From positions 1 through 17,648 of the forward strand of contig CAKQBK010000058.1 of the NCBI GenBank assembly GCA_934216155.1: a stretch of 17,648 nucleotides of DNA, read 5' to 3'. Positions 6,365 through 13,165 of the stretch are shown in pieces. The notes beneath the pieces are model-generated. The model saw only the letters and a program-made list of their open reading frames with translations. It was not told where the DNA came from and ran no database searches. Position 1 is the stretch's first letter; each line of letters opens with the position of its first letter. The DNA is from an uncultured Dialister sp. Its GTDB lineage: Bacteria > Bacillota > Negativicutes > Veillonellales > Dialisteraceae. The position numbers and the translations under genes were made by a program.

Positions 6365-6606
6365 TAGTTAGAAGTGAGAAGTTAGAAGTGAGAAATGAAG
6401 GAAGGGGCGCATCAAATGATATAGCGCCCCAATACCCTTTTTTCTATGTTTTTCATGAAACATTTTAATAAGTCTAAGCAGTCAGCAAATTTGCATTTTT
6501 ATGCCTACTTTTACAATCACCAGTCACCCAAATATTATTATGCGGCGCTATATAATTTGCGCGCCGCCACCACCATTTCTAACTTCTCACTTCTAACTTC
6601 TCACTA
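6365..6606. repeat. Family B element, copy B4
   Basis: Left 7-mers TAGAAGT/GAGAAGT and right inverted 7-mers (TTCTCAC, TTCTAAC) match each other closely. Hairpin 1 is GGGGCGC (6404-6410), 13-base loop, GCGCCCC (6424-6430). Hairpin 2 is GCGGCGC (6542-6548), 12-base loop, GCGCCGC (6561-6567), then CACCACC. The middle holds a parS-like imperfect palindrome, TGTTTTTCATGAAACA (6447-6462, 13 of 16 matches to parS). It is a complete 242-bp element filling the dgt-ppsR gap. Confidence 0.9.
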
Positions 6607-6617
6607 TTTCTTTCCAC

Positions 6618-6647
6618 AAAAAAGACCGCTGTCTCAAGCGGTCTTTT
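6618..6647 (-). terminator. Rho-independent terminator of ppsR
   Basis: On the minus strand AAGACCGCT pairs with AGCGGTCTT around a 6-base loop and is followed by a T-run. It starts about ten bases after the ppsR stop codon. Confidence 0.85.
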
Positions 6648-6657
6648 CGATAGTGAC

Positions 6658-7485
6658 TCAATATTTATCTCCGTAGAGTTCTTTATTTCTCTGCACGATG
6701 GCCATGATGCGGCTCGCGGTTTCTTCGATGGCTTTGTTGGATACATCGAGAACCATGCAGTGGAGCTGGCGCATCACTTCTTTGGCATAGGCCAATTCGT
6801 CTTCGATGCGGGCGATGTCGGTATAATTGGCGGTACCAGAGAATCCCAGTGCTTTCATACGTTCACTGCGGATGGTATTCAGCTTGTAAGGATCAATGAT
6901 GAGTCCAATGATGCGGTAAGGCGGCACCTGGAAAATTTCTTCTGGCAACTGCACTTCCGGCACCAGCGGAAGATTGGCCACTTTGAATTTTTTATGGGCC
7001 ATGTACATGGAAAGCGGTGTCTTGGATGTACGAGATACCCCAATGAGTACCACATCTGCTTTGGTAAAGCCAGCCGGATTCTTGCCGTCATCATATTTGA
7101 CAGCAAATTCGATGGCTTCCACTTTTTTGAAATATTCTTCATCCAGTTTATGGATGATGCCCGGTTTCATTCTTGGTTTGGTATCGGAAATGGTTCCTAC
7201 CATATCCATCATAGGGCCCAGGATATCTACATAGCGGACATGATGGGCGTCAGCAATCCGTTCAAAGTTGGCACGAAGTTCTGGACTCACCAGGGTGTGG
7301 CATACAACAGCCCCATGAGCAGCCGCTTCTTCGATCACCTTTTGAATCTGTTCAGTGTGACGGATGAAAGGAACTCTGACTACATCGATATCTTCATCAA
7401 ACTGACTGATGGTGGCCTTAGCCACGCTTTCAGCGGTTTCCCCTAAAGAATCGGATACTACATATACTTCCGGTATTTTGGACAA
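6658..7485 (-). CDS. ppsR: PEP synthase regulatory kinase/pyrophosphorylase (PPSR/PDRP)
   Basis: A bifunctional regulator (DUF299 family): it phosphorylates a Thr next to the catalytic His of PEP synthase or pyruvate phosphate dikinase, switching it off, and removes the phosphate by phosphorolysis. Motifs are VYVVSDSLGETAE at the N-terminus, KYDDGKNP (about 128-135) and the nucleotide-binding loop GVSRTSKTPLS (about 149-159). I chose a TTG start at 7485 because AGGGGG lies six to seven bases upstream and the family signature begins just after it; the 30 extra in-frame residues upstream are translated repeat DNA. This gives 275 residues, the normal family length. It is downstream of ccpN and ppsA in the same direction, so its target is in the same cluster. 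A family B element of about 143 bp separates it from ccpN and would form hairpins in a shared transcript. Confidence 0.93.
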   Translation of the reverse strand: MSKIPEVYVVSDSLGETAESVAKATISQFDEDIDVVRVPFIRHTEQIQKVIEEAAAHGAVVCHTLVSPELRANFERIADAHHVRYVDILGPMMDMVGTISDTKPRMKPGIIHKLDEEYFKKVEAIEFAVKYDDGKNPAGFTKADVVLIGVSRTSKTPLSMYMAHKKFKVANLPLVPEVQLPEEIFQVPPYRIIGLIIDPYKLNTIRSERMKALGFSGTANYTDIARIEDELAYAKEVMRQLHCMVLDVSNKAIEETASRIMAIVQRNKELYGDKY

Positions 7486-7508
7486 ATCTATTCCCCCTAT
7501 GCTAGCGC

Positions 7509-7651
7509 AATTAGTAATGAGCAATGAGTAATTAGTAATGCTGGTAGCACTGCACAATTCATGTAGCAGTGCCAATGAATTATATATGCAGCGCTTCTTA
7601 AGTTGTGCGCTGCACCATCATTACTCATTACTAATTTCTCATTACTCATTA
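7509..7651. repeat. Family B element, copy B5 (compact)
   Basis: This is the smallest and clearest member. Left 7-mers are TAGTAAT/GAGCAAT/GAGTAAT. Hairpin 1 is GCACTGC (7547-7553), 12-base loop, GCAGTGC (7566-7572). Hairpin 2 is GCAGCGC (7588-7594), 12-base loop, GCGCTGC (7607-7613). The right arm is ATTACTC/ATTACTA units. The two loops (ACAATTCATGTA and the inverse of TTCTTAAGTTGT) resemble each other, so the ends are inverted copies. It lies between ccpN and ppsR. Confidence 0.92.
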
Positions 7652-7699
7652 TAGCAGTTCTATGCGAAACACGCGAATGATAATAAAAGAGAAGAAATA

Positions 7700-8332
7700 T
7701 TATCGTTTCCCTTTTCCCAGTTCTAGGAAGAGTCTGGTGATGTTGGTTTTGGAAATACGTCCCATGAGAACGAACTTCTTTTCTCCTCCTACATCTTTGA
7801 AAAGGCCCACTGGCAAGCAGTCGATTTCATAATCGATGAGTTTTTGAGAAATGGAAACCATATCTTCTTCTGGTTCGGCATAAATCATTTTAGAGCGGGA
7901 AGTCATGACCATAGAAATCGGCACTTTCGCCAAATCTTCTCGTCCCATAGCGGCCTTCAGGAGGTCTTTTCTGGAAACGACCCCTTGCACGTCATCTTCT
8001 TTTCCTACAAAGAGGGTCCCGATGTCTTCGGTGAAAAGAAGAACCGCTGCATCATAGGCATTAGAATCCCCATCGACCAAAACCGGGCGAGACATGCAGG
8101 ATTCGGCAGTGCAAGAACGAATTTCCAAAGCGGCGGGATCTTCTCCCCCACCGAGATAATAGTAGCCCAGTCTTCTGCGTGCAGCAATCACTTCCCCTGA
8201 AAGAAGGACTGCCAAGTCACCGCGCAGAGCGCTTCTGGTCACGTGAAGACGTTCTGCAATCATCTCCCCTGTGATTGGGCCATTTTCCCGTACGATACGG
8301 GTAATTTCCTTTTGGCGGCTGGTAAGCTGCAT
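7700..8332 (-). CDS. ccpN: CcpN-like gluconeogenesis repressor (HTH plus CBS pair)
   Basis: A 210-residue transcription regulator with the layout of Bacillus CcpN, which represses gluconeogenic genes when glycolytic substrate is present. The N-terminal helix-turn-helix covers about residues 1-62 (ENGPITGEMIAERLHVTRSALRGDLAVL, then RRRLGYYYLGG). Two CBS domains follow, about 78-135 (GTLFVGKEDDVQGVVSRKDLL) and 140-205 (ISMVMTSRSKMIYAEPEEDM), likely the nucleotide-sensing part. The ATG at 8332 has AAGGAAGG as ribosome binding site. In Bacillus subtilis ccpN is followed by yqfL, a ppsR homologue, and the same order is kept here, with ppsA directly upstream as a likely target. A palindromic hairpin (8369-8436) and two further hairpins lie in the upstream region. 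No clear CcpN operator was recognised. Confidence 0.9.
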   Translation of the reverse strand: MQLTSRQKEITRIVRENGPITGEMIAERLHVTRSALRGDLAVLLSGEVIAARRRLGYYYLGGGEDPAALEIRSCTAESCMSRPVLVDGDSNAYDAAVLLFTEDIGTLFVGKEDDVQGVVSRKDLLKAAMGREDLAKVPISMVMTSRSKMIYAEPEEDMVSISQKLIDYEIDCLPVGLFKDVGGEKKFVLMGRISKTNITRLFLELGKGKR

Positions 8333-8368
8333 TATTTCCTTCCTTTTCTTCTGTTACTTAATGAATGC

Positions 8369-8436
8369 GTGACTAGTGACTCATGACTGGTGACTAGGGA
8401 AATTTCCCAGTCACCAGTGACCAGTCTACCAGTCAC
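8369..8436. repeat. Family E palindrome, copy E1
   Basis: 7-mers GTGACTA, GTGACTC, ATGACTG, GTGACTA lead to a small AAATTT-centred turn (GGGAAATTTCCC) and return as CAGTCACCAGTGACCAGTC units. It is a nearly continuous hairpin of 68 bases without the GC-rich sub-hairpins of family B, lying 37 bases upstream of ccpN. Confidence 0.85.
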
Positions 8437-8458
8437 CCATCTATTCCTACAGAAATAC

Positions 8459-8530
8459 GGCAAACCGGAGCTACTAAAAAGCAGCCCCGGTGCCGGAAAA
8501 TCTTATGTGCCAATGCTGATTTCCAGCATT
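8459..8530 (-). ncRNA. Two stable stems upstream of ccpN, possible leader RNA
   Basis: Stem 1 (8459-8494) pairs GGCACCGGGGCTGCT with AGTAGCTCCGG...TGCC on the minus strand. Two positions pair as G-U only if the minus strand is transcribed, which is the ccpN direction; on the plus strand they would be A-C mismatches. Stem 2 is AATGCTG (8512-8518) and CAGCATT (8524-8530) with a 5-base loop. There is no T-run, so a simple terminator is unlikely. It may be part of the ccpN or ppsA-ccpN transcript leader. No known riboswitch class is recognised. Confidence 0.35.
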
Positions 8531-8542
8531 TGAGTCTGAAAA

Positions 8543-8699
8543 TAATGAGTAATGAAAAACGAGTAATGAGTAATTTTGGAAAGGCGCATCAAATTTTAAA
8601 GCGCCTATTTTATAAATTTTAAATCTTTGCAACGCTATATGAATTGTGCGCTGCTACCACAATTACTCATTGCTCATTACTAATTACTCACTGCTCATC
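8543..8699. repeat. Family B element, copy B6
   Basis: Left 7-mers are GAGTAAT/GAAAAAC; right inverted units are ATTACTC/ATTGCTC. Hairpin 1 is AGGCGC (8582-8587), 13-base loop, GCGCCT (8601-8606). Hairpin 2 is GCAACGC (8629-8635), 12-base loop, GCGCTGC (8648-8654) with one mismatch. It fills most of the ppsA-ccpN gap. Confidence 0.88.
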
Positions 8700-8708
8700 A
8701 TTTTACTC

Positions 8709-8732
8709 ATAGTGTGACACGTTGCACACTAT
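8709..8732 (-). terminator. Inverted repeat after ppsA
   Basis: ATAGTGTG (8709-8716) and CACACTAT (8725-8732) form a perfect 8-bp stem with an 8-base loop seven bases after the ppsA stop. Only a short AT-rich stretch follows, so it may be a weak terminator or a processing hairpin. Confidence 0.4.
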
Positions 8733-8738
8733 AGAAAA

Positions 8739-11135
8739 TTACCACTGGTAATCTTCTACGTCTTTGATTCCTCTACCAGTAGCTGCGTCGAGCATCAGTC
8801 TCTGTTCGATGCGTGCTACATTTCTCTTGGTAGCTTTGACCATATCCGGGTTGACGGAAACATAGTCGATGCCGCTCTTTACGAGGAATTCGGTGAAGTC
8901 TGGGTATACAGACGGTGCCTGTCCGCAGATGGAAACGGTCTTTCCATCTTTGTGTGCGGTTTCGATGAGGTGACGAACGGCTCTCTTGATAGCCAGGTTT
9001 CTTTCATCGAAGAGGGCAGAAACGGTATCGTTGTTTCTGTCGCAGCCGAGAACCAGCATGGTCAGATCGTTGGAGCCAATGGAGTAGCCATCAACGAATT
9101 CATTGAATTTATCAGCCAGAATGATGTTGGCCGGAATTTCTGCCATGAGGAACAGTTTGAAGTCTGGACCTCTTTCCAGTCCTTCTTCTTTCATGATGCC
9201 TACGACTTTGCGTGCTTCGTCAACGGTTCTGCAGAATGGAATCATGCAGTTCAGGTTCTTCAGGCCGAATTCTTCACGAACTTTCTTAACAGCCTTCAGT
9301 TCCAGACGGAAAGCAGCGGTGTACTTCGGATCGTAGTAACGGGAAGCACCTCTCCAGCCGAGGAGGTCAGCCGGTTCTACTGGTTCATATTTGTCGCCGC
9401 CCTTGAGGTTTCTGTATTCGCCGGACTTGAAGTCGGAGAAGCGGAGAACAACCGGACGTGGAGCCAGTGCACGGCATACTTTGGAGATGCCTTCTGCCAG
9501 CATATCAATCACTTTTTCAGGTTTGCCCTGTTCAATCAGGTACAGCGGATGTTCATGGATGAAAGTGGTCCAGATGAATTCTTCACGCATCAGGCCGATG
9601 CCGTCGCATGGAAGGCTTGCATATTTGTCAGCCAGATCTGGATCGCCCAGGTTCATCATAACGCCAGTGCCGGTTGGTGCGAAGTATTCAGCAACAACGG
9701 TCTGTGCTGCGCCGCCAGCTGCCTGTTGTGGTTCATCTTTCTTCACCAGGTCAGCTACGATGCCTTCGTATACGACACCGTTCTGTGCGTCGATGGTGAT
9801 ATCCTGACCGGATTTCAGAACTTTGGTAGCTTCTACGCTGCGGCTCTTGGTGCCTACTACGCAAGGAATACCCAGTTCACGGGAAACGATGGAAGCGTGG
9901 CAAGTCATACCACCTGCATCAGTAACGATAGCTACGGCTTTCTTCATAGCCGGTACCCAGTCTGGGGAGGTCATGGTGGTGACCAGTACTTCACCTTCCT
10001 GGAATTCATCGATGTCTTTTGGATCGGTGATTACGTGGCATTTGCCTGCTGCCATTCCTGGGCTAGCTGGGAGACCTTTAACGAGTACTTTATGATCAGT
10101 GGTAAGTTTCACTTCGGAGCCTGCTTTCTTTTCTTTATTTTTCTTAGACCAAACGGTTTCTGGACGAGCCTGAAGAATCCAAACGCGGTTCTGGTGGTCT
10201 ACAGCCCATTCCATATCCATGTAGCAACCATAGTGTTTTTCAATAGCTTTTGCATAGGTAGCCAACTGAACAACCTGTTCATCGGTAAGAGCCTGGGATT
10301 TAGCCAGTTCTTCCGGAACTTTTCTTTCTTCTACGTCGCCGCCTGGTTTACGAACCAGTTCAATGGCTTTTTCATTGATGGTGCGACGGGAAATGGTGAG
10401 GTCATCTTTGTTGATGAGGAAGTTATCTGGGGTAACGGTGCCCTGTACGACATATTCGCCTAAGCCCCAAGCGCCTTCGATCATGATGGATTTGTCATCG
10501 CCGTTGGCAATGTTGACAGTGAACATAACGCCAGCTACTTTAGAGTCAGCCATCATCTGTACAGCAGCAGAAAGAGCTACGTTTTCATGGTCGAAGTTTT
10601 TCTTTGCTCTGTAATATACAGCACGGTCGGTGAAGGTGGAAGCATAGCATTCCTTAACCTTGCGGATAACCATATCACGACCGGTTACATTCAGGTAGGT
10701 GTCCTGCTGTCCTGCAAAGGAAGCATCCGGCAGGTCTTCTGCGGTAGCAGAAGAACGAACAGCTACATATGGATTTTCTTCATTGACTTTCTTAGCCAGT
10801 TCTTCATACGCATCACCAATCTGCTGTGCCAGGTCTTCCGGCATTTCTGCAGAAACAATGCTTTCGCGAATCTTGGTGCATACTTCATGAAGTTCTACAG
10901 AATCTTCTACATCTTTCAGACCCTGAAGCAGTTCATGAATCTTTTTGTTCTGACCAGTAGTTTCCATGAAATAACGGTAAGCATGAGCTGTAGTAGCGTA
11001 GCCATACGGAACCGGAACACCGGTAGAGGTGGTCAGTTCACCCAGGGAAGAGGATTTACCTCCTACCAAGTTGACATCCTTTCTGTGCAGTTCATCGAAC
11101 CATAAAACATATGCATTTTCTCTTGCGTCCATCAT
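8739..11135 (-). CDS. ppsA: Phosphoenolpyruvate synthase (pyruvate, water dikinase)
   Basis: A 798-residue enzyme making PEP from pyruvate and ATP, releasing AMP and phosphate: the entry step of gluconeogenesis from lactate or pyruvate. The ATP-grasp domain comes first (VGGKSSSLGEL at 23-33, VRSSATAEDLPDASFAGQQ near 126-144). The swivelling phosphohistidine domain has GGMTCHAS with His413 as the phosphocarrier and Thr411 as the likely target of PPSR. The PEP/pyruvate TIM barrel has the catalytic Cys in SICGQAPS (Cys737) and the SIGSNDLTML motif. It is a whole, ordinary-length enzyme. Two adjacent ATGs (11135 and 11132) follow AGGAGG; the second has the better spacing (five bases). A strong promoter lies at 11201-11229. 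ccpN and ppsR follow in the same direction, supplying transcriptional and post-translational control. Confidence 0.97.
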   Translation of the reverse strand: MMDARENAYVLWFDELHRKDVNLVGGKSSSLGELTTSTGVPVPYGYATTAHAYRYFMETTGQNKKIHELLQGLKDVEDSVELHEVCTKIRESIVSAEMPEDLAQQIGDAYEELAKKVNEENPYVAVRSSATAEDLPDASFAGQQDTYLNVTGRDMVIRKVKECYASTFTDRAVYYRAKKNFDHENVALSAAVQMMADSKVAGVMFTVNIANGDDKSIMIEGAWGLGEYVVQGTVTPDNFLINKDDLTISRRTINEKAIELVRKPGGDVEERKVPEELAKSQALTDEQVVQLATYAKAIEKHYGCYMDMEWAVDHQNRVWILQARPETVWSKKNKEKKAGSEVKLTTDHKVLVKGLPASPGMAAGKCHVITDPKDIDEFQEGEVLVTTMTSPDWVPAMKKAVAIVTDAGGMTCHASIVSRELGIPCVVGTKSRSVEATKVLKSGQDITIDAQNGVVYEGIVADLVKKDEPQQAAGGAAQTVVAEYFAPTGTGVMMNLGDPDLADKYASLPCDGIGLMREEFIWTTFIHEHPLYLIEQGKPEKVIDMLAEGISKVCRALAPRPVVLRFSDFKSGEYRNLKGGDKYEPVEPADLLGWRGASRYYDPKYTAAFRLELKAVKKVREEFGLKNLNCMIPFCRTVDEARKVVGIMKEEGLERGPDFKLFLMAEIPANIILADKFNEFVDGYSIGSNDLTMLVLGCDRNNDTVSALFDERNLAIKRAVRHLIETAHKDGKTVSICGQAPSVYPDFTEFLVKSGIDYVSVNPDMVKATKRNVARIEQRLMLDAATGRGIKDVEDYQW

Positions 11136-11200
11136 GTCCTCCTAAAACAATGAAGATAAGATTGTTTGAAATGTACACTTAATTTCAAATTTCTTCACTT

Positions 11201-11229
11201 ATAGTATACCTATTTTCGTAAAATGTCAA
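11201..11229 (-). promoter_or_regulatory. ppsA promoter
   Basis: On the minus strand TTGACA (11229-11224) is followed by TATACT (11208-11203, 15-base spacer) or TACTAT (11206-11201, 17-base spacer). The second fits vegetative spacing best. The start point would be about 60 bases upstream of the ppsA start codon, leaving room for a regulator such as CcpN. Confidence 0.8.
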
Positions 11230-11333
11230 ATGCATATTTAGAAAAAGTATCATCTTCTTGAAAAATAAAGATACCTTTAAATGCAATTAGGAATTAGGAA
11301 TGAGGAATGGTGGAGCGGCACATATTATATATA

Positions 11334-11522
11334 AGGGTATTATTCTGCTACTTTCTTTGGTAAAACATTTTCTGCTATCGCAAGTAACAAGGTTAGCCCT
11401 TCGGGCAGGTTATAAAGGGTTATGTGGATACCGTTTTCCTATAACCTTTTATAACCTTTATAACCTTGTCACTTGCGATGACAGGAAATGTTTCACAGCA
11501 GAAATCAGCAGAATAATGCCCT
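11334..11522. mobile_element. Family D element, copy D3
   Basis: The terminal repeats AGGGTATTATTCTGCT (11334-11349) and its inverse at 11507-11522 match at 15 of 16 positions. Subterminal arms pair as TATCGCAAGTAACAAGGTTA against the TAACCTTGTCACTTGCGAT region. The centre holds GGTTATAAAGGGTTATG and its inverse. It is 189 bp long with no reading frame of note. Confidence 0.85.
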
Positions 11523-11532
11523 TTATAGCTAT

Positions 11533-11548
11533 CGTTTCCCGTGAAACA
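11533..11548. promoter_or_regulatory. Degenerate parS-like site
   Basis: CGTTTCCCGTGAAACA matches the ParB site consensus TGTTTCACGTGAAACA at 14 of 16 positions. It stands 17 bases from the end of AGAATAAT in D3, the same spacing as the perfect site next to D4, so both sites belong to the same composite sequence. Binding by ParB or the related protein Noc is uncertain. Confidence 0.4.
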
Positions 11549-11561
11549 TAAGAGGATTTCT

Positions 11562-11744
11562 TTTGAGTTAAAGTTTCTCAGGTTGCTCAGGATTCTTAAG
11601 ATTCTCAGGTTCTCCAAATAAGCTGATAACGCTAGCGTTTATTGGCACATTCGAAAAACGTGAGGAACTTTAGCAACTTGAGAAACCTGAGTAACCTGTA
11701 GCCTCCAGCGGAATCATCCCCCCATCTTCAACTTAACAGCATTG
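11562..11744. repeat. Family A palindrome, copy A4
   Basis: Five left 9-mers (11571-11615), the core ACGCTAGCGT (11629-11638) with GGCACATTCG, five right 9-mers (11653-11697), and the right terminus CAACTTAACAGCATTG. The left terminus is reduced to TTGAGTTAAAG. Confidence 0.88.
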
Positions 11745-11869
11745 ATATAAAAAAAAGGGTATTGGGGCGCTTCCAAATTGTGTGCGCCCCTTCCACCACT
11801 ACGCACTACGCACTTTCAGATAAAAACAATTTATTCTCACTCACTATTTAACCCTTCCCATACTTGATG

Positions 11870-11875
11870 TATAAT
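11870..11875 (+). promoter_or_regulatory. -10 box upstream of the first 272-residue paralogue
   Basis: A TATAAT lies 73 bases before the start codon, preceded after 17 bases by TTTAAC (11847-11852) as a poor -35 match. The second paralogue also has a TATAAT upstream (13103-13108, 57 bases before its start), suggesting separate promoters. Confidence 0.5.
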
Positions 11876-11948
11876 AAGAATATAAAGAGTCAATGAAAGC
11901 AAGCTGTCATCGTCCATATACAAGCGGACTTTCAAAGGAGGAATCTCT

Positions 11949-12767
11949 ATGACTATTACGTACATTTTACAAGTATTGCGCCAAGTCGAGGCAGGACACA
12001 CGGAAGATGCTTCTCACATCATCGACATCAATGGGGAACTGCAGAAAGCCATTCGCCGTGTGAAAAGAAGTGTGATCCGCCTTAGAAATAGAGCCCAGTA
12101 CGAATTGGGAGAAATGGATCGTGCCAAAGTCGCTTCCACCTCTGGTCACATGGAACATTTCACAAAGGCATGCGAAAAGATTCAGCATTTCAACCTGACA
12201 GAATGTAAAGGCCTTTCTGGTATCGAGAAATTCCTGGAAGAAGGGTTCAAAGTAGATGAAATGATTGCTCGTGCAGACCGCATCGCCAGCTTGAGCAGCA
12301 TCAGTGCCGGTGCCTACTCTCCTATGGAATTGGGCTTTGGCATCCTGGAACCTTTTGCTACCCTGCCAACCATTTCTATCGATAACAAACGATTTCATGA
12401 AATGGATAAAGGCTATGCCAGTGAATTAATTGCTACCATCACAGACTATCAAAATAAAGTCAGAGAATTGACAGACAACCTGGTGGATATCGCAGAAAAC
12501 GCCAGAGAAGAAGCGGATTGCCTCTCTGCTTTAACCGATTATTTCATCGATGGCATTGATGACTTAGAAGCCATTTTGGACAGAAAAGGCATCGATTGGA
12601 CCTTCTACTCCATGCCGGAAAAAATGCAGATTGCCAGAGCGGTGCAAGTAGCCCAGCTGATCACCCTCCTCTTCCCGCATCTGTTAGATGAAACCGGCCA
12701 CGTCAGCCCAGCCAGCAGAGAAGCCATTCGCATTGCCAGACAGGAACTTTCCTTCCGCGATGCATAA
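11949..12767 (+). CDS. Uncharacterised coiled-coil protein, paralogue 1
   Basis: A 272-residue protein I cannot name. It is largely helical. The N-terminus TITYILQVLRQ is followed by a strongly basic helix (about 30-50, AIRRVKRSVIRLRNRAQYELGEMDR), then acidic-basic coiled-coil segments, a central less charged stretch (about 113-140, SLSSISAGAYSPMELGFGILEPF) that might be a hydrophobic hairpin, and a C-terminal helical bundle with LTDYFIDGIDDLEAIL. No signal peptide, cofactor motif or catalytic motif is seen. It has the same length and layout as the gene at 13166, with shared INGE, RAQ-ELGE-DR and DYF-DGIDD motifs; by eye identity is roughly 30%. The start has AAAGGAGG seven bases upstream. 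It is flanked by its own -10 box and a strong terminator, so it is probably monocistronic. The layout recalls other uncharacterised bacterial proteins with an N-terminal coiled coil and a glycine-rich hydrophobic centre. Confidence 0.8.
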   Translation: MTITYILQVLRQVEAGHTEDASHIIDINGELQKAIRRVKRSVIRLRNRAQYELGEMDRAKVASTSGHMEHFTKACEKIQHFNLTECKGLSGIEKFLEEGFKVDEMIARADRIASLSSISAGAYSPMELGFGILEPFATLPTISIDNKRFHEMDKGYASELIATITDYQNKVRELTDNLVDIAENAREEADCLSALTDYFIDGIDDLEAILDRKGIDWTFYSMPEKMQIARAVQVAQLITLLFPHLLDETGHVSPASREAIRIARQELSFRDA

Positions 12768-12778
12768 TCTATTTACTT

Positions 12779-12803
12779 AAAGGACCCGCTAGGGTCCTTT
12801 TTG
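12779..12803 (+). terminator. Rho-independent terminator of paralogue 1
   Basis: AAAGGACCC (12779-12787) pairs perfectly with GGGTCCTTT (12792-12800) around a GCTA loop, followed by Ts, eleven bases after the stop codon. Confidence 0.92.
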
Positions 12804-12823
12804 ATTGGAACATGTTGTTTGAC

Positions 12824-13004
12824 AGGTTGCAAAGGTTGCTCAGGATTCTTAAGTTTCTCAGGTTCCCCGAATGAGATGAAAACGCTAGCGTATATTGGCA
12901 CATTCGAGAAACATGAGAGACCTGAGCAGCCTTTGCAACCTGAGTAACCTATAACCTCTAACGAATTCATCCCTACTAACACAAATCCGTAACTTAACAG
13001 CATG
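12824..13004. repeat. Family A palindrome, copy A5
   Basis: Five left 9-mers (12824-12868), GAATGAG, the core ACGCTAGCGT (12882-12891), GGCACATTCG, five right 9-mers (12906-12950) and the terminus AACTTAACAGCATG. It fills most of the gap between the two paralogues; the rest (13005-13165) holds the -10 box of the second gene. Confidence 0.9.
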
Positions 13005-13102
13005 ACCCTAAAAGCAAAATCTATATCTCCCTATAAAAACCTTTTAGCCTGCTATCCCTACCTCTTACGGAAAGGGGCCGTAATAAAAAAGAATGGATAT
13101 GA

Positions 13103-13108
13103 TATAAT
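13103..13108 (+). promoter_or_regulatory. -10 box upstream of paralogue 2
   Basis: A TATAAT in an AT-rich stretch, 57 bases before the start codon. No clear -35 hexamer was found at 16-18 bases. Confidence 0.45.
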
Positions 13109-13165
13109 AAAAGAAATAATATATAATAATAAAGTAAGAGCCATCAAGAAAAAGGAGGAAGTATC

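Larger units (their letters stand above)
11287..11815. repeat. Composite: family B element interrupted by D3 and A4
   Basis: The left half has 7-mers TAGGAAT, TAGGAAT, GAGGAAT, GGTGG and a partial hairpin (GCGGCAC). The right half has GGGTATTGGGGCGC (hairpin 11764-11770, 13-base loop, 11784-11790 GCGCCCC), CCACCA, and CACTACG units to 11815. Between them lie a complete D element, a parS-like palindrome and a complete family A palindrome. It accounts for the whole gap between the ppsA promoter and the next gene; no gene lies in it. Confidence 0.7.

Noticed and set aside
7486..7575. N-terminal extension of PPSR by 30 residues
   Set aside because: The extension translates family B repeat DNA; the TTG at 7485 has the ribosome binding site and the family signature starts right after it.
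8952..10463. 503-residue reading frame antisense to ppsA
   Set aside because: It is a long stop-free shadow of a well-conserved gene; composition is odd (rich in Phe and His) and no start signal is present.
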